Shown in pieces: positions 11,357-23,829 of a DNA stretch of 64,000 bases. The stretch covers positions 33,955,731 through 34,019,730 of the forward strand of contig NC_069112.1 in assembly GCF_025612915.1 (NCBI RefSeq), read 5' to 3'. The stretch comes from Magallana angulata (taxonomy: Eukaryota; Mollusca; Bivalvia; Ostreida; Ostreidae). The translations under genes and the position numbers were made by a program. Every line of letters starts with the position of its first letter. Position 1 is the first letter of the stretch. Under the pieces are notes generated by a model. The model did no database searches and was not told where the DNA came from. It saw only the letters and a program-made list of their open reading frames with translations.

Positions 11357-14300
11357 ATGGCCGACACGGGTATGTCAACTCGCGGACGGAAACGTGTTCT
11401 CACAGATTCAGTCAGAAAACGAAATCGGCAAAACATTCAGGCGTCTTATAATAAGGCGCGAGTAAATATCGGCGTCCAGTTTGAACGTTGGAAGGGGTTG
11501 AAAGACACTCTGAAGCTCGAGAGCCATGCAGCTGTCGCGAAAGTTTTACTGGACAAGTGAGTATTAATTTTGAGTAAAGTGTGATAATTCACGATATTAT
11601 ACAGATTATTTCATTAACAAATTTTAATCTAGGCAGAGAAAAACATGCATGCAATCTATGATGTCTTAATTCCTTTCCGAAGCATCTCTATCGATAATGT
11701 TAGTTATGGGGTACCCCAAGGGGTAGATGTCATACCGAAAAAACATTGTAATGATAGAATTGAATTGGACTTTGAAAAACGATATCGCAGTTGTTTTGTC
11801 ATCGATTTATATTGCACACTAGTTATGCTTTATGTTTATTATATAGGTATGAACTGTATAGAAAAGACTGCTTCGGTTCTCCCAAAGGATCTACAGTCGA
11901 GCCCATGAGTCCAGCGGGTGCACCTATTACCTCTACCCCAGGACCATCGTCTTTTCCATACAAGTATGATGTGTCAAGAATTACTTCTTCAGAGGCGGAA
12001 ATAACTGAGTATATATTTATTCTGCAAATTTCTCAAAGTTTTTATGTAAACATTTTGATATGCAATGTCTCTTTGATATGTTGTGTAGCAGAGAAACTAC
12101 AAAACATACATAGTAAAAATACCTGATGTCTTACCTTACATTATGTGGAAGACAACAGACGATATATATATAAAAACATTTTCACTACAGATATTCCATA
12201 AATGCATGAACTAAGTAATATAATATTTCTGCAGCCCGATAGCTAGAGTCTGGGTAAGGATTTCAGTCCTTTTCCCTCTCAAATATAAGTTTTTCCAATT
12301 GAACCATTATTTATCCATGATCCACCCCCACCCACCCCTAAAAAAATTAATATTAAGAGCAAAAGAAATGAATACTAAATAATAATACAGTGCACAAATT
12401 CTTGCAAGCGCATTTTTTCTTCATTTTTGTATATAATTTTATGACTGTTAATAATGATGTAAAAATGCATTGGCAAGGCGGATTGGTCCCTGGTGAGAAT
12501 TGGTCATATGCCAGTATCGTTTGTCAAAGTACACAATGATACTATTAGTTATCCAGGTCTTATCAAGAATGGACGGGGATATACCCTGGCTTGTGTTCGC
12601 AGGACGAAGGGTGTATGGAATACAACCCAAGGGTAAATCCCCGTACACCCTTGATTGGGTGAATAACGACCTGAATAACGAATTTATTTCCTGTTATACA
12701 AATTTTGAAATTATATATAGTTTTACTAGTGCTTTGCAACTTGGAAATCAATTAATATTAATTGAAATTGTGCTGAAAATCATTTATTCTTACCAATAGA
12801 ATGTTAAGATATATTAGGTATTTTGACAAATTATTTATTCATTTACATCATTGCATGTTACATTATTTTGCACAAAGATCTATAATAGGTGCACTTGATT
12901 AAAGCAAGAATTGCATTGTGACGTCACATTTTATTTACACCCGCGGCTTCAGCAGGTGCTCGGAAATTTACACCTAGCTTGTTAACCAATCATTTCTCGC
13001 ATTACAAACGACATAGGAAATAATAGTTTTTTCAACTGACCAAGCAGAGAAATCCTTAAAAGTCACTGTGAATTCAGACTTTTTTATGCTGTGTGGTAAT
13101 TAAAAAAGAATGCCTTCTATATTTCAGTAAGTCAGATGTATACATGTCTGGAATAGAAGAAATGAAAAAAAGCTGTCGATGTCCCATTGTGAAGGAGTCA
13201 AACAGTTTCATAAACCCTTTTGAGTTAGTCATATTGTTTTTGTTTTTTTTTTTGTTTTTTTTTTACACAGTTAATAATAAATTAATCTGATATCAGAAAT
13301 TCAAAGAACTATATTTTATAATGCCTATGCATATAAAAATAATACATTTTTAGTAATTTGGTTTTATTCCCATATAGTTTGACCATTGATGTGACTGAGG
13401 TGGAAATGACAGATGATGATGTAGAGGATGATGATTATGAACCAAGTTTTAACATCACTCTAAGGTACATAATATGAATTTTTACTCCATATGTGGGTGA
13501 TACAATCCCATAAAGTTTGTAGCCAAAAAAGAAAATAAATTACTCTCATTTTCAACTTAGCAAGTAGTTATTTACTACTTGAGATATAAGGGTCTGGTGT
13601 TTATAAGTAGTGAAGAGATGTAAAGTAAGATTTCTCTGCTTACAGGTGATTGGCAAGGGGGGGGGGGAGTTGAAGGGTCAATAAGGGGCCAAAATAGTTT
13701 TGTAAAATATAATAATTGTAGATACAAATTATATTTCAAAACAATGCATTTTCTTATCAAATAGAGAAGGACTTGACACCACTGCTGCTACTGATGATGA
13801 TGAAGATGACGAATGCATAAGTGATGAGGAAATCGAGACTACAGAAGTTGATTTTAGTCAAAGTCCTGGTTGTCATCGCATCAAAACCAATGAAGAGATA
13901 CAAGGCTTTATGAATGATCAACCTTTCTTGATATATTACAACCAGCTGCTGAATTTAGCTACAGCAAACATACAGAAAACTTGTTCGCATAAAGGCTGTG
14001 GACTAGGAGTAGAAATAAAGAAAGAAGTTGTTGCATCAGCCCTTTACCTGAAATGGGTAATGTGTTTATTCATAAATATAAAATTGCACATCATTTTTTA
14101 GTCATCACTTCTTGTCCTGAGATATATAAGATTTCATGATTAGTATTTGTGTATAAAATATTGTATCTCATTATCCCCATTTGTATTTGCTATTTACTTA
14201 ATACAATTGCCTATTTTTGTTTATCAGATTTGTCCAGATGGTCACACGCTTTATAGATGGTGCTCCCAGCCAATCTTGAATAGAGGTGTACACATTGGTG

Positions 14301-16707
14301 ACTTGATGCTGACTGCAAGCACTGTCCTCTCAGGAAGTAATTTCCAAAAGATATCGATGTTTGCTAAATTTTTACATCTTCCTATTCTTAGCAAAAGCAC
14401 CTTCTATAAAATGCAGCGCCAGTATGTTGTCCCATCTGTCGATGAACACTGGATAAACCACCAAAATGCAGTACTGGAGGAGTTCAGAGGAGTTGATTTG
14501 GTTGTTCTTGGTAAATACAAATATTGCTTCTATGCATTTGTAAACTATCAGTATTTCTGTCCTGACAAGATTGAGATTGGACAAATATTGGATAGTGAAG
14601 ATGCAACAGTCCAACAATTTTTGTGTTGGATTGTTAGCTGGTTGATTGCAACATTTGTTTTATTGGACTTTTGTTGGTTAGAACTAAATATAATATCTGT
14701 AAGGGTATAACATTAGACATTGATGTAGTTCTAACTTAAACAATAATGTTTTCTTAAAATTGAAGGGGATGGAAGAATGGACAGTCCGGGACATTCCGCG
14801 CAGTATTGCTCTTATACCTTCATGGAGTATACTACCAAAAAGATCCTATGCATCATCACCTTAGACAAAAGGTTTACAGAAAAGAAAAGTACAAACTTGG
14901 AAAAGGCGTGCTTTATAAAGGGACTTGGGTTTCTTATAGAGAAGGGGATGAAAATTATAGAAGTTGTGACTGATGCACATGTGCAGATTTCATCACTAAT
15001 GAGTGCGTATAAACTGTAATAAGTTTTTTTGTTAGTACATGTAATATACATGTACCTTTGTATTTGTTACATAGCCAGGTGAATATTTTTCATGTTTTTA
15101 CATACTAAAAATTTCAATGATAAATGAAATCTGATATTTTTTAATAGAGAAAAACTATCCAGACATCAAGCATTCATTTGATGTTTGGCATGGGACCAAG
15201 AACTTGGGGAAAAAAATCATCAAGGTAAGCATGATATACTGTGTTGGCATGTGCTTGTTCCATTCGTAACACTGAAGACTACAGTGAAGAACTTTGCATG
15301 AATTAGTTATAGCAATTTCATTGACATTGCGATGCTTTCATGTTTACTAAGGCAGGTCAAGAAAAGAAGAATAAAGGTTTGCTGGACTGGACCAAAGATG
15401 TGGTTAACCATTACTGGTATACAGCACAAACTTGTACTACAAAAGAAGACTTTGTTGTAAGTTAAAAATGTCATAAAAACCCTTTTCTAGTAATTTAAAG
15501 TTAGAAGACAAATTAAGATGGTAATTTTTTTTCAGGGGATGTGGATTGGTGTATTACATCATGTAGTAAATGTACACAGTTGGATATTGCCATACAGTTC
15601 CAGTAATAAGTGTGAACATGGTCCATTGACATCTGCTAGAGAGAAGGGATGGCTAGAAAAAGATTCCCCAGCTCATGTTTCCTTAAGGAGTATTGTTCTG
15701 GACAAAAGATTATTGAACAACATCCCATATTATCTGAACTGCAGGTTCATATAATTTGTCAATTCTTAGTTTAAAGTATTTCTAACAGTATCACAAATAA
15801 AAATATATTTTTGTATAGATATACATTCTAAAGTTATTCTAGAACAATTATTGAGGAGTTTTTATGATGCTAACCCTAGTTTCAACCATGTTTTATTTTA
15901 GAAAATATTATTTTTTACAATTGAAAATCTTTTATTACTTCAGAGGTACAGCAGAGTTGGAAAACTTCCAGAACCTCATTTTGATGTACGCATCGAAGCG
16001 ACATTCATACACGCCACCTGCTTACCGATGTCGAAATCTCTTGGCTGCATTGGACCATAATGGTCACATTGATAGAGAAGTTATGACAAACAAAGATGGA
16101 TCTATCAGGTTATAACAAGTTTTGTCAACTTAAGCAAGGAAATGTTGATTTTGATGACATTTTATCTCATAGTGCAAGGAACATAGTACTACTTTGAACT
16201 TAGAATACAAAAACTTGTAAGCAAACAAATTAAAGAACGAGTTCTCTTGACTTAACTTGCATTGTTCAAGGAAATTTTCCTTAAAATGGAGAGGAAACTT
16301 CATGTGCTTGTATAATACAATGCATTTAAAAACCATTTCATGTAATGAGGAGGTATGCTTTGCATAGTGGATCATTTGTTTATTGTATTGAATAGAAATT
16401 CATTAAGTAATATTCTCTCTTATTTAAGGTACCAGAGAGTTTTTCAGAAGAAAAGTAGTAGATGGTCAGTCACAACATACAGTATTCATATGTGCCCGAG
16501 ATGATGCGGAAGATTATCCTTAAACGCCTGGATGATGCCATTGGTATGAACCAGAAGATGGTTCTAGAGCAGGATGACCCCAGGAGAGTTTCATCTCACC
16601 TTGCACCAATCCCCCCACCACCTACTCAACAGATTGTTCATGAACAGCGATCACGATTTAGAACAAGTGTTGAAATGGACAAAACTATTGATTACTGGGT
16701 AGAATGA
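11357..16707 (+). CDS. Kolobok-like DDE transposase, about 11 exons
   Basis: Exon 1 (11357-11557) encodes a basic N-terminus and a segment (RVNIGVQFERWKGLKDTLKL, then AVAKVLLDK) repeated in the relic at 42109; there is no THAP finger. Later exons: 11847-12003; 13378-13463 and 13764-14055 (acidic run EDDDYEPS, then cysteine-containing TCSHKGCG); 14228-14510 (YRWCSQPILNRGVHIGD); 14767 to about 15003 (GDGRMDSPGHSAQYCSYTFM and VVTDAHVQISSLM); 15149-15226 (HSFDVWHGTKNLGKK); 15353-15459; 15537-15745; 15943-16110 (GTAELENFQNLILMYASKRH); 16430-16707. Candidate triad: D of GDGRMDS, D of VTDAH, E of TAELENF. All introns are GT-AG. The last exon appears to change frame by one base near 16470, so function is doubtful. 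Confidence 0.75.
12548..12679. mobile_element. Foldback MITE in an intron of Kolobok-1
   Basis: About 130 bases fold on themselves: GTTATCCAGGTC near the left end pairs with GACCTGAATAAC at the right, and GGACGGGGATATACCC pairs with GGGTAAATCCCCGTAC inside. No coding capacity. Confidence 0.55.
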
Positions 16708-17161
16708 ACTCATTGTGGACTACTCTGTTCCTGTTATCTTTATGATAGACATACATTTTACATGTCTATGATTAGCTATGAGGCGTGCTTTCATGTACTT
16801 AAATTGATATTCAATTGATAGTCATGTTATTTATCATTGGATTTTTAAGAGGTTTTCTATACTTCTTGATCACAAAGCTCTTCATAAGGGAAGGTGATTT
16901 TAAGTGGAACTTTCCCATTTCATGAGTGTGCTTCATTTTTTTATCTAGATGCACGTTTACATAAAGTGTACATGTAGTTTTTTCAAAGAATAACAGCTTG
17001 AGATCTAGCAATTTTTCTGCTTTTACATTTGCATGTAATTTTGAATTAAATTAGATATGTGTTCCATGTGAACAGTTTTTATGATATACATGTAGGTGTT
17101 TGCTCAACATAAAAAAACTTGAAATTTGAACATTAGTGCTGTTTATTAATATACATGTATA

Positions 17162-19038
17162 TTATCCCAGACGGCCACCCACAAATCCCCTATATTGTCC
17201 AAAACTGTCAGGATAAGTATCTCTTATCCTCCAGGTGGAGCAGCTTGGAAAGACACGGCGGTTTCCTGCCCCCAAATGCCCATGCTGCCAGAGGATAAAC
17301 TGTCGGTATCCTGCGTGGCGATTGCTCCGGTTAAAGTCGTCGTCCTCACCAGCAGCAAGGACATCCTGTCTGTTTAAAGAGATGAAAATAAATTGAAATG
17401 GCATTTCAGTGATAAGGCGGACACAACATTAAAAATTAAAGTCATGGGAGTAAACAATACAAATTGATCTAGAATAATATTTTAAAAAAACTTCCTTACC
17501 TGTACCGACGAGCTACCATCAAAACTAATGGGTCTAGAACTATCAGGTCAAAGTCCTGAAATTATAGGTATTTACATTAATATTATAATACATTTCTATT
17601 AAATGTTTTAATATTAAAATTAGTTATATGTGCGTCATATAGAACTACTTACTGGCAAAGTAGAGAGGCAGTTGGAAGGTGTTTGCCTGCAGCACACCCT
17701 CTCCTCCTCGGTGGGCATCTCCCGACACTTGCTGCACACACACCAATTGGGGGAATTGCTTCCGGGCAGTGGATGATATCCACCTTGAGCGGCTTCAGCT
17801 TGAGATGCCCGATCGACGATGTCGAGAATTAGTGATGGGTCTCTCTCACAGACGCTCATCACTAATTCTCTCAATGCATCCTCCGTCATCTCGGCAACAC
17901 GATTCTAAATATTTTAATGAAAATACGAAATCAAATATACAAGAAAATACGACACATACAAGAAAATGAAGAGTGTTACAAGATATCATAGTATACCCTT
18001 AGTTGAAGATTCCGGTCTATTACACGCTGTCTGAGCGTCTCGTGTCTGTTTGGCCCCCTGCATATTCCTCTAGCTCTAGCACCCCGTCTTCGAGCTGGAC
18101 CCTGCCCTCTTGCTCTACCTCTAGCCGTGGCTCTCCCTCTGGCTCTGCCCCTGCTTGGTCTCTCGGGGCTAGAGGAAGACTCTCTATCAGACATAGAACT
18201 TCTTGAAACCTGTATAAGTTGCATTTAGAGTATGTATAAATTTGTCTATGGGATGGTAAGTGGAGGGCACTAGGGTGGAGGTAATCATAATATACAAGTA
18301 AGCCTAATATACATATGAACGTAGCTTATCCTCTTATATAGAATATAATTTTTTAAAATGTTCAAAATATTGTCAAATGGAATTGCATATTTATAAGGAG
18401 TAAAATCTTTTATTTATTATTGATATGTAAATTCTATAACATATAACACAGGCACATGAATTTTGTTTATAAAAAGTGATTCAATATGGCCCAAAAAATC
18501 CAACCCCTTTATAAATGTATATATAAAGTACTAGGAGTAGGATTTTTTCATCATACTTTATCAATAGAAGGGGTAGAATTTTTCGATCTTTGGTTTTATT
18601 GAGCGATTTGTTGGTAAATAAAAATAAAATAAAATCAGGAGTCTGTGATAACAAACATTACGTCAAAACGTCAGTTGTGAACTGGTGATATGGAGACACT
18701 ACACCTCGATTCTGATGCTAATCAAATTTTCATAACCTATTTTTCCGTATATAATAATATAGTTTGTAAGTATGAAACGATCACAATTTATGATGATGAT
18801 TTATATTATATAACGTAATTGAAGTAAAATTAATAATACCCCTTGGGGTACCCCATTCATGTTTCTACGTACACAACATCGAAAGGAAACAAATTTCACT
18901 AATTTTTACGGTTTATTAAATAGAAATGGATGAAATAATACTTTAAAGAATGAATAGGCTTGCAAAACACCTTCCACTGAATATAAATAATTTTATTTTC
19001 ACATAAAATCATTGTCATGTGCTTACCTCGTCATCCAT
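17162..19038 (-). CDS. P2X7 C-terminal (ballast-type) domain protein, Kolobok-1 accessory gene
   Basis: Five minus-strand exons can be read: MDDE (19038-19027); an Arg/Gly-rich exon (about 18210-18000) with [17 protein letters not shown]; an exon about 17908-17650 with [20 protein letters not shown]; a short exon about 17555-17500 ([19 protein letters not shown]); and a last exon 17367-17162 with [39 protein letters not shown] and FGQYRGF. The Cys clusters and the R-H-x-x-Y-R-Q-F-I-x-W and P-S-C...I-R motifs match the zinc-coordinating C-terminal domain of vertebrate P2X7. No transmembrane segments are present, so it is not a receptor. An AATAAA on this strand lies near 17143. It ends 455 bases from the transposase stop, tail to tail. 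Its role in the transposon is unknown. Confidence 0.8.
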
Positions 19039-19399
19039 TACGCTGCATCCGGGTATGTGAAAATCAGCTTCGGTAGACGTCGGAAAACTTCCGATGCATA
19101 ATTAATACGGTGAGTTCGGACGAATTTGATCAATTAATTAATGATTAGGAGGCTTTTAATAAACACAGTGATGCATTGTTTGAGTATTTGATGTATATAT
19201 ATTGGTTTTTAGTTACTTTCAGCAGTATGAAAAATATATCAAAATCGTAGCTACTATCCCTTTAACGACTTGCATGTTTTACGTGAATTTTTTACAAACT
19301 GCGGCTCAATAGACAACTGCTGTGTGTTTATGAAATATCTTAAACATTATTCAAGTTTAAATTGAAATCTAAACAAAAGGATTATATGAACAATTCTCA

Positions 19400-21972
19400 C
19401 CAAATTATGTACAAGTGAATGCTTAGATAAAAAAATCCTTAATGGTTTCCTTTAAAAATAAGCAAGATATAAATTTAATAAAAAAGAGGTCAAGGTCATA
19501 AAAAAGTGCATGAACAAATGTTTTTGATGCAGTTGAATAGCTCCCCCTTATATGTTTCAGCATATTTTGTTTGATAAAAATGTCTATAAAGGTTTATTAA
19601 AAATTGTTCTAAATACTTATCTAGGTAAAGAGAGATCAAGGTCAAAGGAAAAGTCAATGCCGAAAAATGTTAATGAAATTGAAAAGCTTGCATCAGTATG
19701 TATCAACATAAAAAGTTTGATTACACAATCTTAAATGGAATCTTTAAAACTAAACTAATAACTAATTTAAGCAAAGCCAGGGCAATGTCAAGGGAAAGGT
19801 CAAGATCAAAACTGGTCAAGCATTTGAACAGTTTACATTAGAATACATTAACATATGAAGCTTGACTATATCATCTTAAATTGTATCTTTAAAACTGATG
19901 AACTTACATCAGTATGTATCAACATATGAAGTTTTATCAAATTTTTAAAACAGAGCTAAACATTAAGTTAAGAAAAGTTAGGTCAAAGGAAAGGTCATGG
20001 TCAATTATGGTGATGAATTTGAATAATTTACATCAGTATGCATCAACATGTGAAGTTTGATCACAATATATTGAATGGTATAAACTGAGCTAAATATTTA
20101 TTTAAGACAAATGAGGTCAAGATCAAAGGAAAGGTCAAAGTCAAACAAGATATCTGTAAGCCAATGCTCACTAATGATACCCCCGCTCTGATGTGAATAT
20201 GCAAAATAAGCAAAGTCGACATTTAACAGAAAGCTGGCATCCGATTGGTACAGAAATATATCCCACAATATGGCATGCCTAAACAAATAGTGTGTTAAAA
20301 TTTCAAGGATCTGCGATAAATAGCTGCTGAGAAATCTTTGAGGAAAATTTGTTTGAAAATTTTGGCTAAAATAAACAATATGGTATGCCTAAAAAAATAG
20401 TGTGTTAAAATTTCAAGGATCTGCGATAAATAGCTGCTGAGAAATCTTTGAGGAAAATTTGTTTGAAAATTTTGGCTAAAATAAACAAAGTACTCATTTC
20501 ACAAGAAGATGACGTCCGATTGGTACAAAAATATATCCCACGATATGGCATGCCTTAAAAAACACTGTGTAAAAATTTCAAGCATCTCTGATAAATAGCT
20601 GCTGAGAAATCTTTGACGAAAATTTGTTTGAAAATTTTGGCAAAAAATAAGCAAAGTCATTATTTAACAGGAAGTTGACGTCCGATTGATACAAAAATAT
20701 ATCCCACAATATGGCATGCCAAAACAAATAGTGTGTTAAAATTTCAAGCATCTGTGATAAATAGCTGCTGAGAAATCTTTGAGGAAAATTTGTTTGAAAA
20801 TGTTGGCTAAAAATAAACAAAGTCTCCATTTAACAGGAAGTTGACACCCGATTGGTACAAAAATACATCCCACGGTATGGCATGCCTATACAAATATTGT
20901 GTAAAAATTTCAAGCATCTGCGATAAATAGTTGCTGAGAAATCTTTGACGAAAATTTGTTTGAAAATTTGGTTAAAAAATAAGCAAATTCGTCATTTAAC
21001 AGGAAGATGACGTCCGATTGATACAAAAATATATCCCACAATATGGCATGCCTAAACAAATAGTGTGTTAAAATTTCAAGCATCTGCAATAAATAGTTGC
21101 TGAGAATTCTTTGACGGAAATTTGTTTGAAAATTTTGGCAAAAAATAAACAAAGTCGTCATTTAACAGGAAGTTGACGTCCGATTGATACAAAAATATAT
21201 CCCACGATATGGCATGCCTATACAAATCCTGTGTAAAAATTTCAAGCATCTGCGATAAACAGTTGCTGAGAATTCTTTGACGGAAATTTGTTTGAAAATT
21301 TTGCTAAAAATAAACAAAGTCGTCATTTAACAGGAAGTTGACGTATGATTGGTACAAAAATATATCCCACGATATGGCATGCCTATACAAATACTGTGTA
21401 AAAATTTCAAGCATCTGCGATAAACAGTTGCTGAGAAATCTTTGACGAAAATTTGTTTGAAAATTTTGGTTAAAAAATAAGCAAAGTCGTCATTTAACAG
21501 GAAGTTGACGTATGATTGGTACAAAAATATATCCCACGATATGGCATGCCTATACAAATACTGTGTAAAAATTTCAAGCATCTGCGATAAACAGTTGCTG
21601 AGAAATCTTTGACGAAAATTTGTTTGAAAATTTTGGTTAAAAAATAAGCAAAGTCGTCATTTAACAGGAAGTTGACGTATGATTGGTACAAAAATATATC
21701 CCACGATATGGCATGCCTATACAAATACTGTGTAAAAATTTCAAGCATCTGCGATAAACAGTTGCTGAGAAATCTTTGACGAAAATTTGTTTGAAAATTT
21801 TGGTTAAAAAATAAGCAAAGTCGTCATTTAACAGGAAGTTGACGTCCGATTGGTACAAAAATATATCCCACGATATGGCATGCCTTAACAAACACTGTGT
21901 TAAAATTTCAATCATCTGCGATAAATAGTTGCTGAGATAAATGCGACAGAAATTTTTGTTACGGACGGACAG

Positions 21973-22010
<38 letters not shown>

Positions 22011-22257
22011 GGACGGACAGACAGACACACAAGGGTAAAACAGTATACCCCCTCTCCTTCGGAGCGGGGGTATAAAAATGGTGATGCAGTTGCTTAGTAC
22101 TCATCAATATCTCTCAGCATATAAAGTGTGATAAAAATATATTGAATATATATTTGAAACTTAGCTTTGAAATGAACAAAACGCAAAGTGTGATGGAAGG
22201 ACGGAAGACGGACATGACAAACACTCTATGCCCAAGCCATACTCATGGCAGGGCATA
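19400..22257 (+). mobile_element. Outer hairpin-ended tandem-repeat element (HINE/pearl-like)
   Basis: From about 19400 to 20170 degenerate units of roughly 120-145 bases repeat landmarks such as AGGTCAAGATCAAAGGAAAGG and CATCAGTATGCATCAACATG. The same unit resumes at 22077 (GGTGATGCAG...ATATATTGAATATAT) after an inserted element, then passes through GGAAGGACGGAAGACGGACA to a terminal hairpin TATGCCC...GGGCATA (22227-22257). Tandem core, purine-rich microsatellite-like tract and end hairpin in this order fit non-autonomous Helentron-derived elements of molluscs. The left end is not defined. Not coding. Confidence 0.6.
20177..22073 (+). mobile_element. Inner hairpin-ended element with 167-bp tandem array (HINE/pearl-like)
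   Basis: It starts ATACCCCCGCTCTGATGTG, continues as about eleven units of 165-168 bases (landmarks: GACGTCCGATTGGTACAAAA, CCCACGATATGGCATGCC, AATTTCAAGCATCTGCGATA), then a 60-base ACAG/ACGG microsatellite (21964-22026), and ends in a hairpin CCCCCTCTCCTTCGGAGCGGGGG (22046-22068) with TATA on both sides. Three consecutive units at 21320-21830 are identical as far as I can see, while outer units differ. A short variant duplication of about 115 bases lies at 20270-20500. It is inserted in the outer element. Open frames across it on the minus strand are repeat artefacts. Confidence 0.75.
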
Positions 22258-22660
22258 AAAATTATGGACTGGAATGAAAATAAGGACACATGAAGAGAGA
22301 AGCAAATAGAATGAAACATGTAAATGGATAAACAGACATTACATGTAGAGTAACTGTTTTATTACAAATATACCCCATACACCTTCACATACATCTTTTG
22401 TGACAATCACATCACTAAAATATTTTTCTTTAAAATAATAATGTCATTAAGTAAAAATAAACCTGCAAAAAGAAAATTGGTCATATAATTCACATTGCCT
22501 GGTCATATCAAAAGCATACTCTGGAAGTTATTTAAACAAAATTGTCTACAGAAAGATAAAACATTGCAATTTTAATACAATCTCCAAATTTTGTTAGCTG
22601 AAGCATAAAAAAGGTTTTTTTTTTCAAAATAAGAAGTAATAAACTTTTCCTTAAACAAGT
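22258..22660. other. Spacer, nothing recognised
   Basis: A+T-rich with no exon, array or end structure that I can support. Confidence 0.4.
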
Positions 22661-22860
22661 TTATTTCCCCAACTTGATAATGTTAAATTTTGATCGTATT
22701 TGGGGCAATATTAGTGGTAGGCATTTCCTTTGTGCCTCTTGTAATCCTGACTGGTGAATACTTTTTTTTATTCCCAAATTGTATCCCTTGAATCTCTCTC
22801 CGAGAAAGTCTGATTCTTCATCGGTCCATCTTTTTTTAACTTCTTTTTCAGTGCTGCTAT
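22661..22860 (-). pseudogene. Myb/SANT-like exon remnant
   Basis: The frame carries EKEVKKRWTDEESDFLGERF followed by a helix-rich tail ending IRSKFNIIKLGK. The W-T-x-E-E opening and spacing to later basic residues resemble a Myb/SANT-like DNA-binding repeat of the sort found in transposon accessory genes. An acceptor-like TCAG lies just upstream of the KEV segment on this strand. Only one exon is visible and the upstream part is duplicated at 22924, so this is probably a relic. Confidence 0.4.
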
Positions 22861-23060
22861 CCTGAAAATTGGCGTGGATAGGCTGCACGATACATGATGG
22901 AAATATAAAACCTCCCAAAATCTATCCTTTGAATCTCTCTCTAAGGAAGTCTAATTCTTCATCTGTCTATCTTTTTTTTTTCTTTTTTTACAGTGCTGTT
23001 ATCCTGAAAGTTGGCAAGGATAGGATGCATGATACATGATGGAAATATAAAAGTTAAGTT
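22783..23060. repeat. 141-bp tandem duplication
   Basis: A block from ATCCCTTGAATCTCTCTC to TACATGATGGAAATATAAAA is present twice, starting at 22783 and 22924, with scattered differences. It includes the upstream part of the Myb-like exon. Confidence 0.65.
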
Positions 23061-23489
23061 TTATCCTATCATATCCTATCCTGTAGCCAATCAGAGTCGA
23101 GTATAAATTTCAGTTATTTTGCGAAACGAAAGTTGGTGTAACAATGAATTTTCAATGTCAATTTAATACGTTTTACAAGTTAATCCATTTAAGAACAATT
23201 ATTATATGAAGAACGCAGTGCAAACAATTTATGCGCGCTAAAATGTCGGCGCTATTCTTTGTCAATCCGTACGCAAGTACGGAGTTACTGCGAGATTTCG
23301 ATGCAATATTTGACAACGTCAGAAATATATTCTGTATTTACTTCATTTAAAATCTGCACAGTAATAAAAGCTTGAATTTAAAAACGACCAATTCGGCATT
23401 TTAAAAGATAAACATGTTCACAAGACACAGACATTGCGTCACGGTTCATATAAAGAAGTAAGGGGATAGTCTGTGGTCTGTATGGGGTC

Positions 23490-23690
23490 AGTTAAATGAG
23501 GTCGCCTTCAAAATCTGGGTCACCTGGGTGACTTATGACCTTGATAAATGAGGTCAATGTCACGTCACCTGCTGAGGTCAGGGTAAGGTCCACCTGGATA
23601 ATGTTCAAGTCACTAACAGTTTGGAGTCACCCTGATAATTAGAACATGCTTATGTCACCTTTTCGAGGTCACCTTGATATTTTCCAATAT
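23490..23690. repeat. Cluster of GGTCA/TGACC hexamers
   Basis: About eight copies of GAGGTCA, GGGTCAC or TTATGACC-like words occur in 200 bases. They resemble nuclear-receptor half-sites but also the unit words of the neighbouring tandem-repeat elements (19.5-20.1 and 41.2-41.8 kb), so a degenerate repeat is the simpler reading. Confidence 0.35.
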
Positions 23691-23829
23691 AAATATGTAC
23701 GGCATATATCACAATGTGTTTTAAAACAGCAGTGGATGAATTTAAGAACATAGATTATAAGAAAGAAAGAGAAAAGGATATAAGAAATGTTTTACAGTAG
23801 GAAGCAGCTGTTAAAAAATTAGTTGATAA

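Larger units (their letters stand above)
11088..19261. mobile_element. Kolobok-type DNA transposon 1, full-length ends, 8.2 kb
   Basis: The left end ACGGGTAGTAGCTACGATTT and the complement of the right end AGGGATAGTAGCTACGATTT form terminal inverted repeats of about 32 bases with few mismatches. They are flanked by TTAA (11084-11087 and 19262-19265), the target duplication of Kolobok and piggyBac elements; the transposase is not piggyBac-like. Inside are a multi-exon DDE transposase on the plus strand (11357-16707) and a convergent gene for a P2X7-C-like domain protein on the minus strand (19038-17162). A 132-bp foldback MITE sits in an intron. Ends and exons are well kept, so insertion is probably recent relative to neighbours. 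Confidence 0.85.

Noticed and set aside
11084-19265. piggyBac assignment from the TTAA duplications
   Set aside because: The transposase has the Kolobok-like D-D-E context (MDSPGHSA, VTDAH) and no piggyBac DDD or C-terminal finger motifs.
19400-22073. CRISPR-like regularly spaced repeats
   Set aside because: Units are contiguous without unique spacers, the sequence is eukaryotic, and the block ends in a microsatellite and hairpin.
20578-22107. Several 83-148 residue minus-strand frames across the 167-bp array
   Set aside because: They repeat with the array period and reflect repetition without stops, not genes.
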